Shown: piece after piece, positions 1 to 13,600 of the stretch
Position numbering within the stretch: the first letter of the stretch is position 1
How the letters are laid out: each line of letters begins with the position of its first letter
Assembly: GCA_013400115.1 (NCBI GenBank)
Contig: VXBP01002543.1
Coordinates: 128,098 to 192,097 of the forward strand
Origin: Rhinopomastus cyanomelas
Taxonomy: Eukaryota > Chordata > Aves > Bucerotiformes > Rhinopomastidae
DNA length: 64,000 bases
Direction of reading: 5' to 3'
Translations under genes and position numbers: made by a program
Notes under the pieces: model-generated
Seen by the model: the letters and a program-made list of their open reading frames with translations, nothing else
The model's database searches: none
Told to the model about the DNA's origin: nothing

Positions 1-2284
1 AACTGTTATCTGACTGTATCATTCACCTACTTTTTTCTATAAACCCATGTCAGTACCTCTTGATCAGTTTACTTCCCCCACCCCAGCTCCCTCCAAAGGA
101 CTTGACTCTTCCCACATAGGAACTAGCAAAAGCATTTCTGATTGCATCTTCTGCATCTTAGCCACTTGTATCCAGTTCCCAGTCTCGACTGGAAAACTGA
201 AGTCTGGAGTTTTATTCATGACAACAGTATTAACTGGCCAAGCAAAACAAAACCAAGTATTTTTTGGAACATAAACCACAGCGCTCTCCAGTGAGCCAAC
301 ACACCAAGGAGTACGAGGGGGCATAATACGTTCCTGGCAGATAGTGTTCCTAAAGAGGTAGCCTGCTGCTTTCCCAGCCAGATGGCATCACATTTTTTGT
401 TGCTTTAAAAAGTCGCTGGGCTCAGTCAAGTACAGAAAATGTCAGTATTACAGGCTGCAAGTCGGAGACATGAGGTCTGGTCATCACCTCATAGGGATGA
501 GAGTACCTCCTAGCTGAGATGCTTAATGGACTATAAACACACTTGACAATGGGAAAGGAGATGTCTTCTCCAGATTAGCTTTCTCAATCCCATTAGCAGC
601 TGCTTCTCATGCCAAGACTGAACTCTGTTAGCTGCCTTTCTTCCACTTGCAGACCTCTCCTAGGCATTAAGAAATAGCACACCCCAAACTACTGCCCTGG
701 TCTCTAATCTCCAAAGTGCATTGGACACTTTCCTCTGCTTTCCTGCAGGGTTTAAACAAAGCAGGGAAGCAAGAAATGATCTGGCAACACCTCCTGAGGA
801 AGCTGGTCTCCTGAATGCAGGGCTCCCACTCTCCATGTTTTGTTCCTCCTAGCTCTTGCTTAGGCTATGGGGAAGGGTAATGCTGCACTTTCTGCTCCTA
901 CACTACCACCACCATATATATTACTTCAAAGCAAGGGGCTTCTCTCTCCCATCTTAGCAGCACACATAGCCATTCAAGAAAACTTACAACATCATCTTCC
1001 CATGTTCTAGCCTGTCTCATTCAGGAAAGGTCCCAACAACAGACCACCAGAGGAGCAAAGATGGCAGTACAGTTCTTCCCAACTATTTTGCATGAACAGC
1101 TGAAATCAGAGTAACATACTGTGGCTCAGCTGAGAGAAAACAGGTCACTACCCCAATCAGAATGCTTGGTTCTAAATGGTAGATTCCCCTTCCTGAGTGT
1201 GGTTCAAAACTAACTGTTCAAGAAGATGTCCATTGATGGATGTCATATGAGCTGCTGTCCAAGAAGAAGTGCACATTTCATCAGTTAATTGGGCTCATTT
1301 CTTTGAATGCCTCAATGGAGCAGTGCAGAGCAGAGACTGCACAGCAGCCAGGAGGGGGGCTAGGGGGAAGCCCTAGCTATGCATGTTCTGCATACAGTTG
1401 GCTAGCCTGTCATCACATTTGTTTCTCCCCCAAATCAGCACAGCTTCACCTTATATTGTTGTGAGCCAGTCTAACATCTCCATACAATTTAAAGGTCTCT
1501 CTGCTGTGCACAAGTTCACAATCACGTTAAGTACTTAGATCAAGATCTTGAACAAGACACTGAAGTCACAGTGCTCACAGACATTCCCCCTTTCCAGATA
1601 TTCAGGGCTGTCCTACACGCAGCTCTCTAGGGTGCTTTCAACAGAAGAGGAAGCTGAGGCCATGAGTGAGGATTTTGATTAGTGTGGAAACGAGCACTAG
1701 GTGGCTAAGTCATTCTGCAAAAGCAGAGGTTACTACTTCCAGGTGCCTGTGCTCTGAAAGAGATGAAGCAGCAGAGAGGACATGCTGTAGCAGCAGACAT
1801 TTGAGTACACTGGCAGGAACGTGGGGAACTGCTGGGTAAGCCAGGACAGACTGCAGTTCCTGCCTGTCCTCCTGCCTGCTCCATCACAGCAGAAGCAAGG
1901 AAGCGTAAGGCCCTCCAGCTGTACCATAATGCACGTGCTGTCACACATCAGGGTTAGTGAAGTGTCTTGGATCCTTTGAGTCACCACAAGTATTAGTTTT
2001 TGCAGTGTAGTAGCCTGTCTTTTGAGACTCAGTAAATAAAGAGTTGTAGTCCATGACCACAGGAGAAATCAGAGAGCTAGTACATTCCTTCTGAGAAGGC
2101 AAACAACTCCTTGAAGGTTTTCTGACACAGCTTTTGGACAGCAGAAGAGTTTTACTTCATATTCGCCCTGCTGGATAACAGAAGTATTTTCATTAGTCAG
2201 GCATTACTGAAGATTTGGAAGGACACCAGTCTTTTAATACTCTTTGTTTCCTCCAAAAGCCAGTGCTTCCACATACTCTGTGGT

Positions 2285-2348
2285 GACAGGTTGGACTTGA
2301 TGATCTATGAAGTCTCTTCCAACCTTGGTAATACTGTGATACTGTGAT
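2285..2348 (+). repeat. CR1 3' tail fragment
   Basis: A sense-strand CR1 end: GGTTGGACTTGATGATC, then TCTTCCAACCTTGGTAATA and two ACTGTGAT units. The tail type matches the CR1 copy ending near 51537. Confidence 0.85.
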
Positions 2349-4453
2349 TTACAAGAGCTTACTAGTTTGGCCTTTCCTAATGGTTCTTAATGTTCTGTCA
2401 GGGTGGAGCGTAAGAGTGGCAACTTGCATGAGGGAGAAGTTACAGTTATCAAGTAAAACTGTGGCCAGGACTTGCAGATTCCTTGGTCAGATGCCCTGGA
2501 AATATAAGGCTTCATCTCATCACAACAAGGAACAGAAGAATTTGGCAGTTCCCTCTCTCCTGCACAATGTCCCTAGATCATTACCAGTGCTTTAGAGTTT
2601 ACTCATCCCCAGGAAAACTGCAAGTTTGTGAACTACACCCACAGCCCATGTAATTTGTTTTAGTCAATGGATCATGCTTGTAGCAGTACCCTGTAATTAG
2701 GCAGCCAGTGAGTACACTCTGTACAGCACAGGTCACCCAAACTTCACTGTAGCCGTGGGAATGACGTTTCAGTTGTCACTCAGTTTTCTTAGGAGAAGTA
2801 CACCTTGCTGCATTACTGTGTCAGTGTCCACCTAGCACAAGCAGGCTTTTCTAAATGAGCCATCTCTGAAGACCTCAACAGGGTCAGAGAAACGAAGTGA
2901 GCTTTTGTACACTAGTGAACAGACTCAAACCATTTCAGCATAGCAGAAGCTAATTTTCAGGTATTCTCCCATCCAGCATGCTTTATCCCTCTCACCAAGA
3001 CAGATTCGAAAAGAAGCCACAAAAGGAAAAAGCCAGAGACAGGCATTGCCAGACACAGCCACTAAAACATTAAAAGAAGAAATGCTCTGCATGGCTGATC
3101 CTGATCCGCAGTTTTGGATCTGCAGCACAGCACAGCACACAACAGTTACAAAACTGAGACACAGCCTCCTAAAGCACAGTACTATGCTCAACAGTACTGC
3201 TGATGGCAGCCATCAGATCCAGACTAACCTTCTCTACATTTAGATAAACAGAGCTCAGAGAGAAACCTGGGCTTTCTACCACATCACACAGGCTTGCCAA
3301 AATTCCTCACAAGGAGTGAGCAAAATTGCTTTAAGGGAATCAAAGGCAACCTAAGTGCACAGCGTTTCAAGAGCTTAACAGGCATTTGCCAGAATATCTG
3401 TTGTTCTTCCTCAAGGCAAAATCTCAGTTGTCAGAAAACGTTCCTGAGGATCACTGAGGAAGGGCAGAACCCCAAAAGAAAAAGTCCTGCTTTTCAAAAT
3501 AGTTTCCCAGTCACAGTTTTACAAGACCCTGCCATGGAGAACCCTTGCCTTTACAGTAAGGCAAGTACAGTAACTGAATAAAGCATGTTTTGAAATCATC
3601 AGCCAAGACAATGTCATCAGAATGAGGCAGTTTCCTATAGCACACACTTCACTTTATTTATGAAGAAAGAGTGTTTGAGTACTTCTGAATTTGAAATTCC
3701 ACCTTTAAAAACTTAAGCAATGCTGACCTGCTGTTAAGAGTCTTAGATTTGCTTAGATTTTTCATGTTCATGTTTTTTTGGTGCTACTCTAGCAAGAGTA
3801 CCTATTTTAATACTGAAGCAGTAGCTGCTAACAATTTCTAACATTTTTCCAGGAAAGCTGAAAAAATTACACACTGCCTAAGCTCCTGAGCTCGTAAGAG
3901 GAGATTTTAAACATTCTGGATGGCTGTATTACTAACATATGAAATAATCATTGAAAAAAGTACTCTACTCTGCAACAGCTTACAGAGAAGAAGCAACAGG
4001 GAGATGCAGAGGGAAAAAAAAACCCCTCAACAAAACAACTAAAGGTTTGCTAACCCAGCACAAAACAAGTCAGAGCCATTTCAGATGGCTAGCAATTGGT
4101 GCTCTCTAATAACTTCACTGTGGCACAAAGCACGCCGCAGTGGTAAACAGAGGTGTTCAAAGCTGTTATTAGCAAAGGTGCGAGTGCTACAGGCAAGGAG
4201 TTCAACAGTGGAGATGACTGCATACTTCACAAGCAGAATTCAAAGCAGCATGTTTGTGCCAGAGGTAGAACATTTAACTATTGCTATTCAGAGCACTGAA
4301 GGTGATTAATCAGCAACAAAAGACAACAACAATATTGCGTTCAAGCCCGAAAACGGAAGATGACGTTTTGTCCTCTCGGTGGCTAAGAGGTTTTACAGTA
4401 GATTGAAGGCAGTGCATGTTGAGGTTTCATTGTTTTTAAGAGAAGACAAGGCA

Positions 4454-4477
4454 CCAAGATGGTCCACACCATCTTGG
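4454..4477. repeat. Perfect 10-bp inverted repeat near the PLBD1 exon 6 donor
   Basis: CCAAGATGGT (4454-4463), loop CCAC, ACCATCTTGG (4468-4477). It starts about 34 bases into intron 6. Confidence 0.9.
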
Positions 4478-4510
4478 ATATCTACATCGTTCTGGTTTGA
4501 TTGGCTTTAC

Positions 4511-4655
4511 CTGGGTAACTGCTGAAGGAGACACGGCTGGTGCTAGTGTATGGATCAACTATGTTGAAGTTCCAGTGCTTATATATTCTCAGTGTGGCCG
4601 CATACGTAAACCAGCTGGAATGGGCAAAATAGATATTCTCATATCCAGGAAGAAC
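4511..4655 (-). CDS. PLBD1: PLBD1 exon 6
   Basis: The 145 bases encode residues 229-276 plus one base. The peptide starts VLPGYENIYFAHSSWFTYAA and ends SRVSFSSYP. AHSSW and the following region are strongly conserved in PLBD1 and line the Ntn active site. The acceptor is TTTTCCAG and the donor CCAG|GTAAAG. The exon leaves phase 1, so the next exon (not in the window) should complete a Gly codon. Confidence 0.95.
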
Positions 4656-7600
4656 CTGGAAAACAGAAGCAGAGATATGAATAACTTCAGACCCAGCTAC
4701 ACGTCACATGCTTTTAGTAATCCTCTTCTCCATTTCCCACCTATTTGTCCAACTTGTTTGTAGACACTCAAATACCCCCCTTCGTAGGCTCCACTCAAAC
4801 AGGTAAAAGAAGTTACTCTCCCAGTCTGGTCTCTGTAGTAGTTCCCCAGTCTAATAGTATTTTGTTGTCAACTTCCATAGTTCTGGTTTGGGTTTTTTCC
4901 CCCCTACCCCTGAACACCAGTAAATCTAGACCCAAAATCCTACGATGGCACAAATGACAAATGCTTAAAAGCACCATGATTGACAAAGTCTGTCTATGCA
5001 CACATGGCAAACTGTGAAGACTCCAGACAACTGCAAATCAACAGAACCACTGGAAATGAAATTCTTGGTGCTCACCTTGATGAGTGCAGAGCAGTGACCC
5101 ATATCCCACTGATACTTCCCATGGCCTCCTGCCTCTGTGTTGCATTGTCCACCCCGTGTAGAGTACTCAAATAATGCAGGAATTAGGTCCAAAAGGTCTC
5201 CAACTGCATTCAGAAATTGGACATCGAACATGCTCAGCGGCTGAGGAAAAAGAAAGAGGCCATATAAAGCATTTTCAGACAGAAGCATCAAGACAGTTGC
5301 AGCTGTTAGAATTCTTCTTTGCTTTCAAAGGAAGCTCTTATATGGTCTATGAAACACCCGCTCACAAGGCTCAGTGTGGCACCCAGATACCTTTAAGGGT
5401 CTGGCCCTTGTAGCAGCATTAGCAGTACTAATGCTTCCAAAGGAAAAAAGGAAATGCTAGCAGAAACTTGCTAAAAGTTTCTGCTACACTTAAGATACTT
5501 AAACTTTTGTATGTCTTTGCAAACAGCATCTCAATCATCCTTCTCTTCCTGTTAGCACTTGGGTAAGATTCAGATTACTTTGTTGTTGTTGTTGTTTATC
5601 TAGATGCCTTTGAAGAGCCTTACAAGAGCACACTTGGGAGTTTTCATACTTTTATAAAGACTGAAATGTAAAACATCCTCAGGACTGAGAAAGAGCAAAA
5701 AAATGAGGTATCACAGAATCAAAGAATATTAGGGATTGGAAGAGACCTTGAATGATCATCTAGTCCAATCTCCCTGCCACAGCAGGATCACCTAGACCAA
5801 GTCGCACAGGAACCAGGCAGGTTTTAAACATCTCTAGAGAAGCAGATTCCACAACCCCCCTTGACAGCCTGTTCCAGTGCTCTGTCACCCTCACTGTGAA
5901 GTTCCTTCTCATATTGAGTCACAGAATCATTAGGGATTGGAAGGGACATCGAAAGATCATCTAGTCCAATCCCCCTAGAACAAGTCACCCAGGAAGACAT
6001 TCAGGTGGGTCTTAAACATCTCCAATGAAGGAGACTCCACAACCCCCCTGGGCAGTGCTTTCCAGTCCTCCATTACCTTCACTGGGAAGAAGTTCCTTCT
6101 CAGGTTGATGTGGAACCTTCTATGTTCCAGCTTACAACCATTGCCCCTCATCCTATCATTNCCCCTGTTATACCTCATTAAATTTTTCTCAGCCCAGCTC
6201 TCCAGCCTGTCCAGATCTCGCTAAATGGCAGCACAGTCTGCTGGGGTGTCAGCGACACCACCCAGCTTTGTGTCATCAGCAAACTTGCTGACAGTGCATG
6301 CCAATCCCTCATCCAAGTCATCAATGAATGGATTGATTAGGACTGGTCCCAGCACCAACCCCTGGGGCACTCCACTAGATACAGGCCTCCAACCAGACTC
6401 TGTCCCATTGACCACTACTCCTCGACTTCTACCCTGTAGCCAGTTTACAATCCACCTCACTACCCGAAAATCTAGGCCACACTGCCTCAGTTTGTCTGCA
6501 AGGCTGCTGTGAGAGACTGTGTCAAATGCCTTACTCAAGTCAAGATAGACCACATCCACTGCTCTGCCATCACCCATCCACACAAATCAAGTACAGAACT
6601 AGCTGGCAAGAGGAAGTTGGTCAAAAGGCACTCTGTGCTTTCAAAAACCCCTTATGGTTGGAGCTCGCCAGGGTCAACTGCGCACAGCTCATTGTGCAAC
6701 GTGCTCTTCAGAATCTTCTCTTCACTAAGCTCATATTTCTGAAGAGGCAAACAGTGGTCTAACTTCAAAGATGATTTTCTAAACCTTTCCTGCTCTTGCT
6801 TGCAGCATGCCTTTGTTAAGGCAAAGCTTAAGGAAAAGAAGTCAGAACACATATCACTGTAGGGCTACAAATAGCCATTTTAGAATGGCTACATCATCAT
6901 AGCAAATGATAGCAAAGAAACAGACTGCTTGTGATATAAATCACTGTTATTAAGCCATATAGCTGACCTCTCCTACAAACCCAAATAAAAAGGAGACAAG
7001 GATATGGAAAAAGGAAACCGCACAAAATCTACTTGCAGGAGGCTGAATTCTGTGTTAGCCATCTGCTGTTCTGGCAGAGAGAAATAAGCAGCAGGAAGAC
7101 AAAAAATAATGTAAGATCTATCCATCTATCCCAGGGGAAGGAACTAAACCTTCCCACAATGTTTACCAGGGCACCTGACAGAAATAAGGCATTCTCACTA
7201 CTGAAATCAGGAATTGCAGAAGGCCCTAACAGCAGCTGTAGTCTGAGGAGCAAACCCAAAGCAAATTTTCACGTGTGCTGCATGGCTTTAGTTCATGATG
7301 GTTTTGCTGTAAAAGACACACGCAGGGAGCAGCAAAGACCACAAAACTGATTAAACTTGGGATAGTTTTAAGCAACTCAGTGGTGCAAATCATTTACAGA
7401 CAGCCCTAACAACCGCTCTCTTATCGAAATCCACGTGGAGAGACTTGGCACTGTTTCAGCATCTTTCTCTCCCATCCAGCCACACTTCAAGGTCTGCAAA
7501 CACACTAGCCAGTGAGGAGAAGTTGTTTGCCAATGTTGGATTGACAGAGGCAATACTGTACAGTACCACAAGAACAGAAACAAGCAGGACTGTGTAAGAG

Positions 7601-10600
7601 AATGATCAGCAGGACAATTATAATTGTAACTGCCATTCATTTTCTACCACCCATGTTTTCCTCTTCCTCTCCTCCATAAAATCTGGCTTCATTGCCACAT
7701 CTACAAGTAGTCACAATGACACTGCTGCAGCACCACTTGGAATTGCTTGTACTTTGTAAAATGTTTTACATTTCTGTGCTATCTTAGAATCACTTCCAGT
7801 AAAAACTCAGTAACTACCAGGAAGCCCATTCAAGGCAGATCAGAAGTGCCAAGCAAGGAAGCTATCAGAGCAATAGGTACAGAAAGGTGGCCAGAGAGCA
7901 GGAATGAGCTAAACTGACAGGCAGGTAAGAGGTATGGCCACAATAAGAGGAAAATGTCCTCTTGCTACAGCGTGGGGCTCCTCTAGGGTACCATCCTCAA
8001 TAGCAAAACAAACAAAAGGAAAAAAAAATACATCAAAATTGAGCTTTGAGCTACATCAGCTGCAAAGAGAAATAAGAAAGGGTAGCAGATAGGAGAGAAC
8101 CAATCTTAAATGGTATGTCGGACAGAAAAATAGGTAAGTTATTCTGTATCAAGTTTTCCAGTAACTTCCTCATGTGTGAGTGTTCTCAGTACAAAAGGAA
8201 GTACAAACAAAAGCACTATGCTAGAATCACTGTAGTACTTACAGCTCTGACACCTCCTTATTCAAGAGTAATTTCCCTGTGTAGACAGGTCTGATTAATC
8301 ACAGCGTTGGTAAAGCTTTAGGTAGATGAAAAGGCTTAATGTTCTTTGAGTGCCCCTCCTTCAGAAATTGTCTTGACAAAAGGGTTGGGTTTGTTTATAG
8401 GACATAAAATGTTGCTAAACCAGATGGAATAATGTCATTCTTTAGCATTAAAATGTATTCAGGTTTTCATATTGTTCTTACTGATACCAAATTCAAAATA
8501 TAGAATTTTACAATGAACATTGCCTTCATGGAAACACCTACCTAAAACAGCCCTGCAGGAACCCAACCTCCACAGCATTGAAAAAAAAAAAAAGGTTTAG
8601 AACTCCAAAGCAAATGAAAAACAGTTTAGGAAAGAAATCTTTGCAAACATTTAGTACACCGCAAAACATCTGCTTCATACCTATAGGAGTAAACTACATG
8701 TAGTAGTACTACTACCAAATAGTTCAGAGTCCAGAGTCCCCTGAGTAAGGCTCAGTTAATTGTGAAAATTGTAGAGAGAAAAAACTGATCCTTTCAGAGT
8801 GACCTGGGCATCTGGAATAGCTTCAAACTACCACGCACTGCACAGGACAGGGGAAAGTCAGGGATTTCCCCACTGTCCCAAATAAGTGCACGCCAACTAA
8901 TCCACCAAGTGCAAAACATCAGGCACTTGCAAGTCTGAAAAGGTACACGTAGTGCTCAAAAGAAATCTGATCACATGAAATGTGTAAAATGAAAAGCAGA
9001 TTATTGAAACAAGTTTGTTTCCTTTCTCCTGAAAACAAAACAACTCTACTCGACTTTGCCCAGTGTTCAGTGTCTTTATAAACAGTCATTCAGCCTAGAA
9101 ATTCTAAAGGGGACAGGGATATCTTCCCCAACCAAGCACTTCTTCAGTGTTCAGGAGAGCACTTTGTCCATTGTATGAGCATTCACTGGCACAGGGAAAA
9201 TGCTAGAACTTTGAAATCCACCTCTTCCTTCCCTTCTCTTCCTCACATCTTTTATCCTTTGGGAGTTCAGGAAAACATCTTCCCAGCCTTCCTTTTGCAG
9301 CATTTATTCTTTTCAGCTTAGGACTCCAAGGGACAATTGCCCTCTGCGGAGCAATCAGCTGAATTTAGAAGCGTGCACTGCCTTCCCTTCATAGAAGGTC
9401 ATAGAATCATTAGGGATTGCAAGGGACCTCAAAAGTTCCTCTAGTCCAATCCCCCTGACACAGCAGGATCACCTAGACCAAGTAGCACAGGAACATATCC
9501 AGGTGGGTCTCCAGTAAACAAGACTCCACAACCTCCCTGGACAGCACCTTCCAGTGCTCTGTCACCCTCACTGGGAAGAAGTTCCTTCTCATATTTATGT
9601 GGAACCTCCTATGCCATTTCCCCTCATCCTATCACTAGAGCAGAGCCTGGCTCCATCCTCCTGACACCCACCCTTCAAATATTTATAGACATTAATGAGG
9701 TCACCCCTCAGTCTCCTCTTCTCCAAGCTAAAAGGCCCCATCTCCCTCAAAAACTCCTCATAAGGGAGGGACCTTGTAGCAGTTACATCAGGCTACAAAA
9801 CACCGCTGTCATGTGCTGGTGTTTGGCTTCATTTTGGTTACACTGTTTGGCTGGTTTTCTTTGTTGCTTTTTTTTGGGTTTGGATGGGTTTTTTGGTGGG
9901 TGGAGCAGTCAGCTGGTGTTAAAAACAAGAAAAAGATCACCATAACCCATTATCAATATTCCTAATGTTCACTATGATCATCCATCCAAATCACAGCACT
10001 AGCAGAAGTTAAAATTGTTCCCTGCAACAACCATCCTAAGAGAATACACGTAAAGAAATGATTCTTTTTCTAATGAAACAAAAGTAGTATCTACCAAAGG
10101 AAAGGAAAGGAAAAGACTCTCAAAGTCTTTGATGAAAAATTTGCTTTTTAAGTAGTGCAGAATTTGTTATGGGAGCTTTCAGTAATAAGTTTATTTAATT
10201 ACATTTAAGGTGCTAAATTAGTAACGAAAATAATAAATACTTGTTACTGCCGGTGTTGCACAAAGAAAGATGAAAACAACATTGGATAAATTGTACCAAG
10301 GTCTGATACTTAGAAATTGGGGGAAAAAATCATAATAGATGAATTTATTTGCCTGGCATTCTACTTATTAAACCAAGGGATTAAATAAAAGAATCCTTTT
10401 AACATTCTTATGTTACCCTCTTCATAGGGTAGATGTTCTTTAATCACATGGAATAAGATACTGTTAGTCTTCTGGAGGTGTTTTGTTTGGTTTGTTAGTT
10501 AGGCTTAGTGTGGTTTTTTTACAGTGCCAATAGTTTACAAAAGCTGGGCTAAGCCTGGAGTAAGTCCATGTGTCACAGCTGGGACACTAGTCAGTAACAT

Positions 10601-13600
10601 TGCATCTGGTTTTATTGTCATGTAAGCTCCAAGCAACAATCTTGAAGCTCTTTGTTTCCTGAAGTGGATCCTGACTGCAGCAAGCATGTACACAAACAGC
10701 ACCGTGTATTTGAGAAGTAGCATGGTACCCAGAAAGCCAACTGCCCCTACCTCTGCAGAGCTGTCAGGCATCACACTGATGCCAGGGAAAACAAAGCGCC
10801 TGGGAGCTAGAGCAGCTGTCTGAACTGTACTCGAAGTTAAGAGACCGATGCTCACCTACTGACTCTGGCAAACAGGAAGCTCAGCACCATCTGAAGTGAG
10901 AAACGCATGCACCAGGAACATTTTTGCTTTCACTAAAATTATACAGATCTCAACATAGGTTATAATGCTCAAAGCTCGAATTGTAAATGGCATAGGAACG
11001 AGTCAGAATCCATCTCACTGACTGCTCCAGGCACTTTTGGGAAAAAGAAATATAGTCACTGCATATAATTTGAGAACAGAAGACAATTATTTTAGGCTGA
11101 ACCACATGGCTGAACTTCTATTAAACAGACCATTTTTATATAGGCCTGCTGATGAGAACTCTGAAAAGAGGATAAAAGTGGCCTGGTCATGTCAGAGGTC
11201 AGTGCTTTTTAGTATCAAATACACAGTGAAATAAGTATCAGGGAACACACACACCAGGTAAGACAAATCTACCACAAAGAAACACCTCGGATACAAGCCA
11301 GCAGTTTTCTCTCCTCCTATCTGGACCTACAGGACTCTGAAACAGCCAAGAAAATGATCTTTTCAGGTTCTTCAAGTATCGGTGTTATCAAAAGGAATTA
11401 GTGGATCCTTTTTCTAAAAAGTCATCTCTTTGTAGTAGCTTCCCTAGAATTTAGGCCCTTCAGGATGAATTTTTCCATCACCGTGAACAATCTGGGTTGT
11501 TTTTTCCTTTTAGGTTGAGTTGTTTCCTGATTCACATAAGCCACAGAGTAAGTTCTGTGCAAGAGACATACATTTTACTAAAACCTATTTGTTTATAATT
11601 TAGGGCTCCCAACTAAATTCTTGAAATGGTTAAAGCGTAACAAAAAAAGGCAACTTCAATTACTGAAGTCCTTACTCCACACTGAGAAACCTATTAGACA
11701 TTAGACTTCAGGACAGCACTGTAATTACCATAGCTCTACTGGAGTTAAAGATGCTCTGCTGTTACACACAAGCTGATGATGTCGCATACAATTCTAATTG
11801 AATTTCAAATAAAAACACCCCACACAAACCCGACACCATTTGATCTGCCACACACTGACCATGTATTTTGTAATGGGAGAGTCAGAAGACAGAAAATGAG
11901 AAGACATTTAGCAATGTTAAACACACTCCAAAATGCAGAGGCTTTTCAGATGTGCTATCTGATACCTGAAAAGAAGAATGGAAGCTTTCATATACTCCCT
12001 GCATGCTGATTCATGCTGTTGCTGCTACTCTCGATACCTAGAGAGTCATTTGCTCAACAACAATTGCACAGTGATGACAGCAAGCTCTTTAAAAGTGTCT
12101 GTCCTACCAACAAGTGGATGCAAAAGCTGCCCCCAATCTAATCAACACATTAGCACCCAGGGCACAAAGTCCAGTGCAAAGATCTGTGCTGGCATGATGC
12201 AAGTGCTCAGTCACAGCATCTACATTCAACAGCCACTTTTTGTAGAATGGCATGCAAAATCAGTACTTGACATTAATCATCTCTTTTTTTTAATTATCTG
12301 ATTCCCTTCTCCCATGCCTGTCCTCTGATGTACCATCCCCTGCTACTGAAAAAGAGATGCAGTAATCTTACTGTTTGTTTGTGTAGTTTAGCCCACTCGA
12401 GGGCTCCCATGTACAGACCATCCAACTGTGCAATAATATAGCCAGCATGCCTCCAAAATGGGTCATCCTTATTATTTCTGATTTGTTGTCTTGTCCATTG
12501 ATCTTGTTTCCTGCAGAGGAACAAACAGGTTGGGGGTTTCTTGGTTTTGTTTTTAACTGACAATGCAGGGAAGGGAGGAATGTATTATGACCCCAGCTGA
12601 TCCAACTTTGCTATTGTTTTGAGGCAAACTGTGCTTTGGAAATCCTACAGACATAAATGTTAAATTCTCTGGGTGTAAATGTTCAGATCTACACAACATA
12701 TCCTACACTAATGTTCCTCTAGACTTAAGTATGAGAGTTGGACTCAACCTTGGTGGGGGACCCTGCCACACCAGATTTAAAACCCTTATAGTCAGTAAAG
12801 GGAAGCTGAATTGTTTAAATGAACAATTCCTGCTTAATTGCCTATTTAATAAAATAGACTGACCTCTGAAGAATCTATTTCTCTCTTCTAGGTACAAGGC
12901 CAACAAAGGCTTTTTGCTGATGGTGCTCTAACACTGCCGAAGAAGAGAGTTGCTGTGCTACTCTGAGGAAAAAGTGGAAGGCCAAACACAACCATCCCAA
13001 GTGCCAAATTCAATGAAGAGCTTACTAGCCAAATAACCTAGGTTTACAACACTGGGCCACACAAGCTCAACAGACACTAGGGTGAGAACAGCCAGCATTA
13101 TAAGGATTTCACAGGGTATCCTCTTCTGCTGTGTGCACAGGGCCACAGAACCACCACAGGCATTAGATCAGGAGCAGATTTCAGCCTCTTCTGCTCTCCT
13201 GTACTATCTCTCTACCCAACATTATGTACAGCAGCAAGCAAGAGAGAATGAATATGGAAGGAAACAAACTTCTAGCAGTCTACAGGTGATAAAACCAGAC
13301 ATTTAGCTTCCTGCACATGTTAAGATGCACAAACTATGTCAGAGGAAACAGGGATGGTCAGACCATCCAGGGCTAAAGACTCTCAAGTCAAAGCAGCCGC
13401 CCATACTGCAAAACTGCTATAAATTAAAGCAGCAGTGCACAAGTTCAAGATACAGGCAACAGAAAAGGAATACAAGGCTACCTAGTATTGCCCCTGGCTC
13501 CAGCCAACAACAGATCCTGGGGGATACAGCTGCTGCTATGTTGTCATTTTGGAAAAAACACCCATACACACAGATATCCCATTTTTCTCACAAGGAGTAC

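Larger units (their letters stand above)
1..4510 (-). other. PLBD1 intron 6 (partial)
   Basis: Non-coding stretch downstream of the exon 6 donor. It holds a short CR1 3' tail (about 2285-2348) and a perfect hairpin at 4454-4477; otherwise I see only unique AT-rich sequence. Reading frames here show no PLBD1 or other protein similarity that I recognise. Confidence 0.75.
5241..12371 (-). other. PLBD1 intron 4
   Basis: A 7.1 kb intron with CR1 copies at 5711-6595 and 9401-9778, a (TTG)5 run at about 5581-5596, an A-run near 8580-8593, overlapping palindromes at 8694-8715 and an AAAGG triplicate near 10096. No further gene was recognised. Confidence 0.85.

Noticed and set aside
6221..6583. Reverse-transcriptase frame as a host gene
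   Set aside because: It is CR1 ORF2 (SKAFDTVSH, FADD box), truncated and flanked by CR1 ends; a dead transposon copy.
7614..7627. 14-bp AT-rich palindrome ACAATTATAATTGT
   Set aside because: Short AT-rich palindromes of this size are expected by chance in 64 kb.
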